A DNA stretch of 15,545 bases from JBAZAX01 sp041671765 (GTDB lineage: Bacteria; Babelota; Babeliae; Babelales; RVW-14): positions 1 to 15,545 of the forward strand of contig JBAZAX010000029.1 in assembly GCA_041671765.1 (NCBI GenBank), written 5' to 3'. Shown here one piece after another: positions 6,601 through 14,600 of the stretch. Below the pieces are notes generated by a model. It had not been told where the DNA came from, made no database searches, and saw only the letters and a program-made list of their open reading frames with translations. Numbering within the stretch: position 1 is the first letter of the stretch; every line of letters begins with the position of its first letter. The translations under genes were made by a program, and so were the position numbers.

Positions 6601-7513
6601 TGTTATTACCGGATTAAGTGATCTTTATGCTGCCGTTAAAAATCTTGGTTTGTCTGATACGTCATCAAGTATTTATACGCGTATGATTAATATCTTGATC
6701 AAGGCTTATAATAATTCTTATCTTACCACTTTCGGTGATCTTTTGGATGATCAAAACAGAAGTAATTGGTACCTATGGGTAAATAATTTGGAAAAAGAAT
6801 TTTTTAATTCACAAAAATTTATGAAACAGGGAATAGAGATTAATTTTAAGGGTGAGTACCTGTGGTTTCCGGTATCATTCCCTCAGGCGGGAAGCGGGTC
6901 TGTTACATTTGAGGCAACAGCCAGCAGTAATATATTTGTTTGTTTGAGTGAAAATGCAATTCAACAGAGCGATATGTTGAAGCGAATTTATGAAATTGCT
7001 ATTGGAAAGTGGGGAAATAAAGTAACGGCAATTCATCGTGAAGCGTTGGGGGATTCAGCCATTGAGTTTGATCATGGTAAAATTCCGGAATTTTCTCCTG
7101 ACCCAATGGTATTTAAGAAATATTGGATAAATATTGATAAGGGTATTATTTCGGGTGGAGTTGGTGATTTGGGACAAAATAAATTATGGGAATGGACAGA
7201 TCCATATCCGCCTGTCCCGGTTAAATGGGTTGGCTTTAGCAATTGGCTTTCGGCTATTACTGTCAAAAATATTCAGGTTGAAAATGCTTTTGGGACAAAG
7301 GCTGTGAGTAAATTGGTTGCGCCGTATGTTCCTAAAACGGTAGCTGAAGTACCAACGAAAGTGGGTACACCAAAAGCTGTTCCAGTAAGGGTTACTACAG
7401 ATAAAACTGTTGCGAAAATTCCTGAAACAACAAAAAAAATTGCAAAACCTGTTGCTAAAAAGAAGGTGTCTGCCAAAACTTCTGTAGTGAAGTCTAAAAC
7501 GGCAAAAGAATAA
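3605..7513 (+). CDS. giant exported protein A with three FA-type (PF12248-like) repeats
   Basis: The protein has 1302 residues. It opens with a signal peptide (residues 1 to about 33, basic start then IFFAWLVGFITYGVF). Residues 70-198 look like a beta-trefoil of the fascin/agglutinin kind: repeated YYKAE, VLKAS, GFLLAS, GMLTAS blocks about 40-50 residues apart. A short coiled coil (205-220) leads to a Trp-rich conserved domain (222-395) of unknown type. Three repeats resemble the farnesoic-acid-O-methyltransferase domain: about 455-597 (YRVVFGAAGNTKTIIYK, then FWVSLNNGFMIVGKGD), 615-755 (YAIEFGSDGNTTTK, FWVSFYRGLIILGKGD) and 1080-1227 (YEIAIGKWGNKVTAIHR, YWINIDKG, WVGFSNW). The family name is historical; no SAM-binding Rossmann motif is present, so a binding or structural role is likelier than catalysis. 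Residues 881-903 are a Gly/Ala-rich hydrophobic stretch. Residues 1240-1302 are a Lys/Pro/Val/Ala tail. The strong SD of the next gene 34 bp on indicates a bicistronic unit with its paralogue. Confidence 0.8.
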   Translation: MISKSKIIKKLIFFAWLVGFITYGVFDTKMFGAETSTSAEHGWAILDSVRSFMPYPVSFYALPRGLNSRLHDGMVIRIKALKTGFGSYYKAEKRTGGGWVLKASTRDPKDPASQFLVSRSGNDITLESEVADGFLLASSPQTFDVMLLDEKEIKNDNKKNDMTLWELVEDPKSGDTLESCFIKNKATGGMLTASYDSAGAGDGEINALRSQIEKLEKEIPYITITYAKTESFKNGNFESDLSRNIKGELDKRIQSYVGDSNGNKIYDVAGMGNILSVPAGNWVADWSGISKTRWNLATWRSRPRHVKIRYMEGNDKTEKERWLDQIEGKAFQIVADPNKHPATPLRKKLDELVKKSSGLASLKTSDIGRTGYGSAPFAINQWSKVAIEPVVDIGEGDDLSGEKITIEAAQNSGFVLKNLDKIWVHKRPEFSGFFQAGQEKEPMNYGPGKIITVSPLSSKGFVWFEKTLQTSWYGTIIFRALAEQGDVQICFSDAVEPRTVYRVVFGAAGNTKTIIYKNDAVVQEIDSDQQEKARVIPGMIEQFWVSLNNGFMIVGKGDPGTNIIMAWQDSSPVLNIKRIGFSTYKSTVNYTDVQMIDNPIAIIAPSKFYVSDNKLIQVGTVNAPAWHQLPLSPPSSGTVVFQATGSEDATLVLANDKNEGYAIEFGSDGNTTTKVLDLQSQNELCKIDAKNLSAARLDIGTSNKFWVSFYRGLIILGKGDIGKNTFCMYVDADVPDEISKIGFAGKSAIQNLEIWPEVTIGFDQNVSEYVKRSQSPLVQCKLNIIVPFDYSIYQDGPMVVFKDRMTGMSMPIAGTPNPGLVYHFKLDIGSDGTPSLVAGENSSTPEKIALTVLVKALEAAKVIIFTTSQQMAYGTGPEVKASLIALAGCAAVGALGAVAAAGQSAMQAKLDELEALGKRQVNTESIMRAASGTLSVSDEAKNDRREFEAKLKTIFGAMPAEIANLEVYQQLDYTTKLWYDALRFITDAYVVENQGTKKSVITGLSDLYAAVKNLGLSDTSSSIYTRMINILIKAYNNSYLTTFGDLLDDQNRSNWYLWVNNLEKEFFNSQKFMKQGIEINFKGEYLWFPVSFPQAGSGSVTFEATASSNIFVCLSENAIQQSDMLKRIYEIAIGKWGNKVTAIHREALGDSAIEFDHGKIPEFSPDPMVFKKYWINIDKGIISGGVGDLGQNKLWEWTDPYPPVPVKWVGFSNWLSAITVKNIQVENAFGTKAVSKLVAPYVPKTVAEVPTKVGTPKAVPVRVTTDKTVAKIPETTKKIAKPVAKKKVSAKTSVVKSKTAKE
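7322..7510 (+). repeat. low-complexity Lys/Pro/Val/Ala tail of protein A
   Basis: Codons 1240-1302 use mainly K, P, V, A and T, with phrases such as VPTKVGTPKAVPV and KPVAKKKVSAK. This follows directly on the third FA repeat. The composition is disordered and strongly basic and resembles histone H1-type or cell-wall-binding tails; the corresponding tail of protein B is even more repetitive. Confidence 0.7.
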
Positions 7514-7532
7514 GATAGTTTAATTTTTTAAC

Positions 7533-7539
7533 AAAGGAG
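7533..7539 (+). promoter_or_regulatory. strong ribosome binding site of protein B
   Basis: AAAGGAG lies eight bases before the ATG at 7548 and fixes that start. No convincing promoter fits in the 34 bp after the upstream stop, so co-transcription with protein A is likely. Confidence 0.7.
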
Positions 7540-7547
7540 AAAGGTTT

Positions 7548-10500
7548 ATGGTTTATAGATTGAAAGTAAGTAGCATGCTGATGTTGAGTAGTCTGTTTTT
7601 ATGCATGAATTGTTTATCGGCTGTGGATGAAGGGCAATATAAAGATCACGGTTGGGCAAAATTGCATACGGTGCGTAACAAGACCACAAATCCAATGATA
7701 TTTTATTCTGAGGCTCGTGGCTTGGCAGAAAGTCTGCCTGATGGGTCTGTTGTAGCAATTAAGGCCTTAAAAACCGGATTTGGAAACTATTATAAAGCGG
7801 AAAAAGTCGGGAATAAATGGGTTTTAAAAGCCAGTACAAGAGATGCAAAAGATCCCGCGGCACAATTTCTAGTAGCAAAGGTAGGGAGTTCTATCACACT
7901 TTCATCCGAGGTTGCGGGTGGTTTTTTACTTGCGTCATCAAAGCCAACATTTGATGTAATCTTGGTTAGTGATAAAGCAGCAAAAGATGATACCACACTT
8001 TGGCAGTTGGCTGAGGATCCAAAAGCCGGAGATACGCTTGAATCATGCTTTCTCAAAAATAAAGCTACCGGGGGAATGTTAACGGCTTCATACGATTCTT
8101 CAGGTGGAGGTGGGGCCGGAGAGATAGCTGAATTGAAGGCAAAAATAGAAAAATTGGAAAAAGAAATTCCGTACATAACTATTACATATGCACGTACGGA
8201 AAGCTTTAAAAATGGAAATTTTGAAAGTGATTTGTCTAGAAACATTAAAGATGAGTTAGATAAAAGAATTCAGAATTGGGTTGCAGATTCAAATGGAGCC
8301 AAAATTTATGATGTGGCGGGAGTAGGAAACGTTTTGACTGTAGCTGCCGGGGATTGGGTGGCAGAGTGGAGTGGAATTTCTAAATCACGTTGGAATGCTG
8401 CTACGTGGAGATCCAGACCTCGACATGTAAAAATAAAATATATGGAAGGAAATGATAAAACCGAAAAAGAAAGGTGGTTGGACCAGATAGAAGGAAAAGC
8501 ATTCCAAATTGTTGCCGATCCGAATAAGCATCCTGCAACTCCATTGAGAAAAAAATTGGAAGCGCTTGTAAGAAAATCATCAGGTCTGGCTTCTCTTAAA
8601 ACTGCTGATATTGGGCGTACAGGCTTTGATGGTGATCCTTTCGAGATGAGTCAATGGTCAAAAGTTGCGATAGAAACTGTAGTTGATATTGGAAGTGATG
8701 ATGACCAGGGGGCTCCAAAGGATACAATTCCCGGTGGTTCATCACGCGATCTTTTAATTTGGGCACACAAAAGTCCGGAATTTAAAGGATCCGGCACCTT
8801 GGATCTTCCGGATTTTGGTTCAGACATGGTTGTGACTATTAATTCTCAGTCAATTGCTTGGATTTCTGAATCTTTGCCAACACCGGGCGAGGGAACGATC
8901 TCTTTTAGGGCATTGGCTGACCAGGGTGATGTAACAGTTTGTTTATCAGATTCAGTCGCTCCTTATTCCATTTATAGAATTGTTTTTGGGGCTGCAGGAA
9001 ATACCAAAACCATAATTTATAAATATAGTGTGGCGGCTTCTCAATATGTTGCAGTTCAGGAGATTAGTACTGAGCAAAATGAAAATGCTCGCATAACTCC
9101 GGGTATGATTGAAAAATACTGGGTGACTTTGAAAGATGGATTTATCATTATTGGAAAGGGTGATCCCGGTTCCATTATTTTAATGGCTTGGCGAGATCCG
9201 GAACCTGCAAAAGGCATAGAACGGGTTGGTTTGAGTTCATACAAGGCAACAGTTAAATATACGGACGTTCAAAAATTGGCTGATCCAATAGTAGTGACTG
9301 CTCCACAAATTCCTTACATAACGGATAACAGTTCAATTCAAGTTGGAACTAATGAATCTCCCGCTTGGCATTCATTACCATTGTCTCCTGCAGATGCCGG
9401 TACAATTGTTTTCCAGGCAACAGGAAGTGAAGAGGCGAATTTGGTTTTAGCAAATGAGCAGGGAGAGGGATATATTATCTCTTTTGGGGCTGATGGAAAT
9501 ACTTCTACTAAAATTATAGATATCAAAGAGGGTGGAGAACTTTATGGGGTTTATTCAACACTTCAAGAGATGATGAATCCAAAAGATTCTTCTTCTTCAC
9601 TGCCAACGGAAGTTCATCCTGATACTGCAAAGCCTACAACTGACCAGGCTGCAACATTCGATAAGATTCTTACGGATGTAGAAAAAATTGCTGCAGCGAA
9701 GGCTGCGACTGAAAAGGCTGCGACTGAAAAGTCTGTTGCAAAACCGTTGGTTGCTAAGTTGGTTCCATCAATTAAAACAGCCGCTTTATCGTCATTGGCT
9801 ATTTTAGATAAAAATAAAACAAATAAATTTTGGGTAAGTTATTATAAGGGAAGATTTATTTTAGGAAAAGGTGAGGTGGGAAAAAATCCTTTCTGTATTT
9901 ATGTTGATGCAGATGCTCCAAAGGGCATATCCAAAATTGGGTTTAGTGGTAAGGCTTCATTTAAGAATTTGGAAATCTGGCCGGAAATGGAACTTGGATT
10001 TGAACAGGAGACTTCAGAATATACTAAACAGCGAGAATTTTCGGCATTTAGAGGCAGTTTGACGGTTCTCAGCCCATACAATTATTCAATTTACCAAAAA
10101 GGTCCTATGGTCATATTTAAAGACAGGACTACCGGAATGCAGTGGAATATGGCCGGAACTCCGGATCCCGGGGCTGAATATAACTTTACGGTTGATGTTG
10201 AAAAAAATGGAATTCCAAATGTGAAGTTACTCTTCCAAGATCCTTCAGCTGAGAGTATCAAAGTGCAAGCAGATGTGACAATGTTTGAGGCACAGAAAGA
10301 TGCCTCTATGAGAATTTCACAAAACTTGGCATATGGAACCGGTCCAGACATGATAAGCAGTTTGGTTGCATTGGCGGCATCATCTATTGCGGGTGCGGCC
10401 GGTGCAGGTTGGGCTGCCGGTGAGGCTGCCGGTAAATCGAAACTTGCCGAATTACAGCAAATGGCAAACCGTTATATCTACACTGAACAAATTGATCAAC

Positions 10501-11585
10501 AGGCAAAAGGATCTGCAGAGGTTAGGACCGAGGCTGTGCGTAATCGTCAGGCTCTTGAGTCTACGTTGGACGCAATTTTGTCATTACAATTGCAAGATGC
10601 TGCACAGCTTGATTATGCAACCAAACAGTGGGACAAAGCTTTAGGATTAGTTACAGACTTTTATGTTATAGCGGATGCGTCTGCTAAAACATGGCTTTTC
10701 GCGGGGCTTAAAGAGGCTTATGATGCAGTTAGGAGCCTTGATTTGACCACAGTTTCGTTGCCAATCTATAATCGCATGATCAATTGTCTTATGAAGGCAT
10801 ACAACAATGCATATTTAACAAAAGCCGGTGATGTTGCAGATGATGCACGAAGAAAAGACTGGTATCTTTGGATTAATACCTTGTCTCGTACATTGTTCAG
10901 TTCCCCTGCTTTGCTGGCGCTAGGAATTGATATTAATTTCAAGGGTGAGTATTTATGGTTCCCTGTTGCTCTTCCTCAACCTGGAAAAGGGTCCGTTACA
11001 TTTGAGGCCAGAGCGTTCAATAACATTTTTGTTGCATTTAGTGAAAATCCTTATCAGGTACGTAATAGGGCTAGTCGTATGTACGAAATTGTTATTGGAA
11101 AATGGGATAACAAAAAATTCTCGATTCACCGTAAGAGTTTGGGTGATACGGTTTTTGAGTTTGATCTTAGCGAAAAACCTGATTTGATGCCTGAGCCATC
11201 AGAATTTAAGAAATACTGGATTAATATTGATAATGGTAAGATGTCAGGTGGTGTAGGTGCGCTTGGTCAGAATAAGTTATGGGAATGGCAAGATCCATAC
11301 CCTGCAGCTCCTGTTAAATGGGTTGGTTTTAGTAATTGGCTTTCATTGAATACCTTTAAAAACGTTAAGGTTGGGTATCCTTTTGTAGCCAGCACTGGTT
11401 TTAAACCTGCTGTCGAAGAGGTTGAAGCTCCAGTGGTTATTAAAAAGGCGCCAGTGGCTACTAAGGCAAAGCCGTTGTCTAAACCTGTAGTTAAAAAGCC
11501 TGCAGTCAAAAAACCTGCTGCTAAAACTGCAGCTAAAAAGCCTGTGACCAAAACAGCTACGGCGAAGAAGACTACGACAAAGTAA
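7548..11585 (+). CDS. giant exported protein B, tandem paralogue of protein A
   Basis: The protein has 1345 residues and is colinear with protein A. It has a signal peptide (1 to about 25, MLMLSSLFLCMNCLSA before VDEGQ) and a trefoil-like region (about 66-185, YYKAE, VLKAS, GFLLAS, GMLTAS). The Trp-rich domain (210-385) is nearly identical to that of A. Three FA-type repeats follow at about 430-578 (YRIVFGAAGNTKTIIYK, YWVTLKDGFIIIGKGD), 595-813 (YIISFGADGNTSTK … FWVSYYKGRFILGKGE) and 1130-1277 (YEIVIGKWDNKKFSIHR, YWINIDNG, WVGFSNW). The second repeat is split by about 75 extra residues (roughly 660-755) rich in Ala, Lys, Thr and Ser. Residues 937-962 are a Gly/Ala-rich hydrophobic segment with small-residue spacing like a glycine zipper. 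Residues 1286-1345 form a Lys/Ala/Pro/Thr tail. A role in surface display, adhesion or delivery to a host is inferred from export and beta-rich modules. A perfect hairpin follows the stop. Confidence 0.8.
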   Translation: MVYRLKVSSMLMLSSLFLCMNCLSAVDEGQYKDHGWAKLHTVRNKTTNPMIFYSEARGLAESLPDGSVVAIKALKTGFGNYYKAEKVGNKWVLKASTRDAKDPAAQFLVAKVGSSITLSSEVAGGFLLASSKPTFDVILVSDKAAKDDTTLWQLAEDPKAGDTLESCFLKNKATGGMLTASYDSSGGGGAGEIAELKAKIEKLEKEIPYITITYARTESFKNGNFESDLSRNIKDELDKRIQNWVADSNGAKIYDVAGVGNVLTVAAGDWVAEWSGISKSRWNAATWRSRPRHVKIKYMEGNDKTEKERWLDQIEGKAFQIVADPNKHPATPLRKKLEALVRKSSGLASLKTADIGRTGFDGDPFEMSQWSKVAIETVVDIGSDDDQGAPKDTIPGGSSRDLLIWAHKSPEFKGSGTLDLPDFGSDMVVTINSQSIAWISESLPTPGEGTISFRALADQGDVTVCLSDSVAPYSIYRIVFGAAGNTKTIIYKYSVAASQYVAVQEISTEQNENARITPGMIEKYWVTLKDGFIIIGKGDPGSIILMAWRDPEPAKGIERVGLSSYKATVKYTDVQKLADPIVVTAPQIPYITDNSSIQVGTNESPAWHSLPLSPADAGTIVFQATGSEEANLVLANEQGEGYIISFGADGNTSTKIIDIKEGGELYGVYSTLQEMMNPKDSSSSLPTEVHPDTAKPTTDQAATFDKILTDVEKIAAAKAATEKAATEKSVAKPLVAKLVPSIKTAALSSLAILDKNKTNKFWVSYYKGRFILGKGEVGKNPFCIYVDADAPKGISKIGFSGKASFKNLEIWPEMELGFEQETSEYTKQREFSAFRGSLTVLSPYNYSIYQKGPMVIFKDRTTGMQWNMAGTPDPGAEYNFTVDVEKNGIPNVKLLFQDPSAESIKVQADVTMFEAQKDASMRISQNLAYGTGPDMISSLVALAASSIAGAAGAGWAAGEAAGKSKLAELQQMANRYIYTEQIDQQAKGSAEVRTEAVRNRQALESTLDAILSLQLQDAAQLDYATKQWDKALGLVTDFYVIADASAKTWLFAGLKEAYDAVRSLDLTTVSLPIYNRMINCLMKAYNNAYLTKAGDVADDARRKDWYLWINTLSRTLFSSPALLALGIDINFKGEYLWFPVALPQPGKGSVTFEARAFNNIFVAFSENPYQVRNRASRMYEIVIGKWDNKKFSIHRKSLGDTVFEFDLSEKPDLMPEPSEFKKYWINIDNGKMSGGVGALGQNKLWEWQDPYPAAPVKWVGFSNWLSLNTFKNVKVGYPFVASTGFKPAVEEVEAPVVIKKAPVATKAKPLSKPVVKKPAVKKPAAKTAAKKPVTKTATAKKTTTK
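9549..9812 (+). repeat. low-complexity insertion in the second FA repeat of protein B
   Basis: Compared with protein A, about 75 residues are added between the IIDIK strand and the NKFWVSYY strand. The segment is rich in A, K, T, S and E and contains a perfect 15-bp tandem repeat (9702-9716, 9717-9731) coding AATEK twice. It keeps the frame and looks like a loop expansion rather than a new folded domain. Confidence 0.75.
11403..11582 (+). repeat. histone-H1-like Lys/Ala/Pro tail of protein B
   Basis: The last 60 codons encode repeated KKPA, VKKPA, AKKP and TAKK phrases with only a few acidic residues at the very start. The DNA carries diverged short repeats of the form GTTAAAAAGCCTGCA. Such tails bind polyanions (DNA, acidic glycans) or span cell walls in other proteins; which applies here is unknown. 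Confidence 0.75.
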
Positions 11586-11613
11586 AATAGAATAGAAAAG
11601 TAAATGAAATAAA

Positions 11614-11647
11614 AAAAGTAGAAGGGCCGGGTGGCCCTTCTACTTTT
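11614..11647 (+). terminator. 15-bp perfect hairpin after protein B, probable intrinsic terminator
   Basis: AAAAGTAGAAGGGCC pairs perfectly with GGCCCTTCTACTTTT around a GGGT loop. The stem is GC-rich at the top and ends in four T residues, so it fits a Rho-independent terminator for the A-B unit. The T tract is short, and the structure ends only 31 bases before the next start codon and 20 before its SD, leaving no room for a promoter downstream. The next gene therefore needs read-through or a promoter upstream of the hairpin. Confidence 0.75.
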
Positions 11648-11667
11648 AGGAAATTCAAACTGATTTT

Positions 11668-11673
11668 AGGAGG
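11668..11673 (+). promoter_or_regulatory. consensus ribosome binding site deciding the start of the 1044-aa gene
   Basis: AGGAGG lies five bases before the ATG at 11679 and 14 before the next in-frame ATG at 11688, so the first ATG is preferred. Confidence 0.7.
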
Positions 11674-11678
11674 TTTGG

Positions 11679-14600
11679 ATGCAAAATATGTTAAAAAAAA
11701 TATTGAAAATTGTTTTTTTGTGGATGTTTTTTTGTGAAATGTTCTGTTTATATATCAATGCAGCAAAAGCATTAGAGGCAGGGGATATAGCAGATCAGAG
11801 CAAAGTAGCAAAAATTGGTAAACTTGCAAAGATAAAGGAGTCAGTAAAAGAATCAGTCAAAGAAGCAGGGGCTAAGTTAAAGGGGGTAAAAGATGTTGTT
11901 ACAGGCAAGCAATCTCTAAAAGGTTTTGTTGCGGAACAACAGAAGGCTACGAAGGAAAAAGCTGTAAAAGACGCTGCGAAAAAAGCTGCGGAAGATGCAG
12001 CGAAAAAAGCTGCAGAAGATGCCAAAAAAACTCCTGAGCAAAGGGCTGCCGAAAAAGAAGCTGCAGAAAAAGAGGCTGCACTAGACTCTCCAGCAAAAAA
12101 AATTGCGTATTTACAAGATCCTTCATATTTGGCAAAGACTCCAGCTCAAAAAATGGCGTATTTAACGAAAACGGCACTTCAGCTTGGAGGTGAGTCTGAA
12201 GATCCTGCGGATAAGGGTTATTGGGATAGAATTTTTCTAGAAAAAAGTGAAAAATATACAAACCTAATGCCAAAAATATCAGTGTCGATTATGGAAAAGT
12301 CTTTGAAACTAAATCAGGCTTTTAAAGATTCTCCGTTTGGGCGTTTGCAAAAAAAAGCCAATGATAAGTCAAAGGGCTTTAAAGCAGATGTGTACAAACG
12401 ATTACCCGGCAATAGATTGCACGAAGATATTGAAAGTGAAAAGACGCTTGCAACCTTGGAGGCTGAGAAGAAGCGTGCCGGGTTGGAAGACAAGTATAAG
12501 CAGTCAGGTATGTCGGAAAAAGATGCCGAGAAGAAGGCAACTGAAAATATTCAGGAGGAAGTAGAGAAAGCTGTGGAGGTACAACGTGATAAAATTGCTG
12601 CAAAAAAAATAAGTGAGATTGAAACTCGAAATCCAAAAAAATATGTAAACATAATGAGCAGAGTTGCAAAAAAGTTGGCTGAAGGCGAAGAAAAAGAAAG
12701 TATGGGAAAAGAGCCGACCGAAGCTGAAAAGAAATACAAGGAATTATTAGATAAAGTTAAAGAGAATGTAAAATTGAGCAGCAGCGAAATGGCGAAATTA
12801 TTAGAAAATCCCGCTACTAAAAATTTGTTAATACGACAGGTTTTGAAAGAGGAGATCAAAGAGGATTTGAAAACAACCTGGTATGAAAAGTATCAGGAGG
12901 ATTCTCAGAATCGGCGACAAAAGTTTATGAATACAAAGATACAAGGAATAGGGTCAGTAATCTCCGGATTAGTACAGATGGCGGCACTTTTTATAGGAAA
13001 AGAGGTTGAGAAGGCAGCCAAAAATATGTATCTTGAACCTGAAGTTGCCAAGGATGAAAAATCTTCTGAGGTTCAGCAGGCGGAAGTTTCTTATGGAGTT
13101 GAAAAGTTAACGCCTGAAGATCAAAAAAATATGGATATGTTAAATAAACTTGCGGAGTTTTACTCTTCGATGGATGTAAGATTTAAAAAAGTAATTAGTA
13201 AATTTGATTATGAAGATACGGTTTTTCAGACAGCTCAAAAAGTTAAATATTCAGGTGGAGAATTTATTGCCGGGATGACATTGTTATTTGATTATAATGG
13301 AGCAGGAAATATTGCTGATGGGCTGACTCCTATTGTAGTTAAATTCTATCCAGTGGAGATTGCAGGTGATGCAATTGCCCCTGCGCAGGCTTTGGTTGGA
13401 GTTGGGAATGTGGATTCATTAGAGCTTGTTTCTGCTATGCGAAGTTGTAGGCCGGATTTAATATTTTTTATAAAAGCGATTTCATTACTTAATGCTGCGA
13501 ATAAAAAATTTACCGATGTGGCCAAACGGCAGGTATTTTTAAGTGAACAAATGAATTTATTGTTTGCTCGTTTTATAAGAACTGTTGATGATGATGCAAC
13601 TCGCAGGGCTAATGTTATTGAAAAGGATGATGAAAAGTGGGATCCGGTATACATGGATAACCCTGCAGAATGTTTTGGATCAGCCCCTAAAGTCCTAAGA
13701 AATTTCATGGAAGAATTAACGGTTGATACTTTGGATTCGGATGGAAAAGTTGTTAATATTACATTTGAAGAATATATAATTGATCGGTTTAATGAATTTG
13801 ATGATGTTCTAAATGTTGAATTTGAGGGTGATGTTGATTATGAGGTAGAGCCTCAAGATCTTGACGATATGGCGGTTAAGTTGAGACTTTTTGCCATATT
13901 TTCGCGTGCATTGGATGATGTTTTGAGATTAGAAAAAGAACTGTTCGAAGAAAAATCGCCAGTAAAAATAAAGGATGCTCAAGGAAAAGAGCAGATAGTT
14001 GATTGCAAAAAGTTTTATATGGATGTGACAAAAGTTGCGTTTAACAATTTACAGAAGGCTCAAAAAAAATTTTTAGATGCGACTGTTGAATATGGATCCA
14101 ATATGACTGATGCGAATAATTTGAAAGCATATAATTTAGCGGAAAAGAATTATATTAGTGCGCTTGATGCTTACTCAAAAGCTGAACTTGAGTTCAGGAA
14201 AAAAGTAAGTTTTTATCCTTTTGAAAAAACTTTGGGGTACGCACCGGAAAGGATTTTTGATTTTATTAAGCGTGAGTGTAAGAGAGCTTATCAGGAAGCA
14301 GAAAATAAAGCATATTTTTTATCGGTTTTACCGGGAGTGTTTGAGCCATTTTCAAGTAATTTTCCATTTTCTGTACAAGATCTTTTAAGATATTCACAAG
14401 AACCCGGGGCTGTTAAATCACCGGTCAGATTGTTTGTGGTTGAAAAGTTGCCACAGGCCCCTGAAAAAACTGAGCCAAAAAAAACAGAAGTTGGAGATGT
14501 TCAGGTCTCAAAACAATTGGTAGATGAAGTTATTAGCGATAAAAATGAGGGGGAAGCAATTTCGTCACGAGTGACACCGTCATCCGTTTCCACAAATTCT

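Noticed and set aside
7548..7630. Lipoprotein signal in protein B (SLFLC, MNC)
   Set aside because: Neither Cys has an acceptable lipobox (residues before it are L or N rather than G/A/S), so a type I signal peptide is preferred.
7790..8245. 151-codon minus-strand frame inside protein B
   Set aside because: A matching shadow exists at the homologous position in protein A (4024-4269), as expected from paralogous codon usage; it lacks SD and domain signals.
3605..11585. Reading the FA repeats as active farnesoic acid methyltransferases
   Set aside because: No SAM-binding motif is present in either protein; the domain name comes from crustacean proteins and does not by itself show catalysis.
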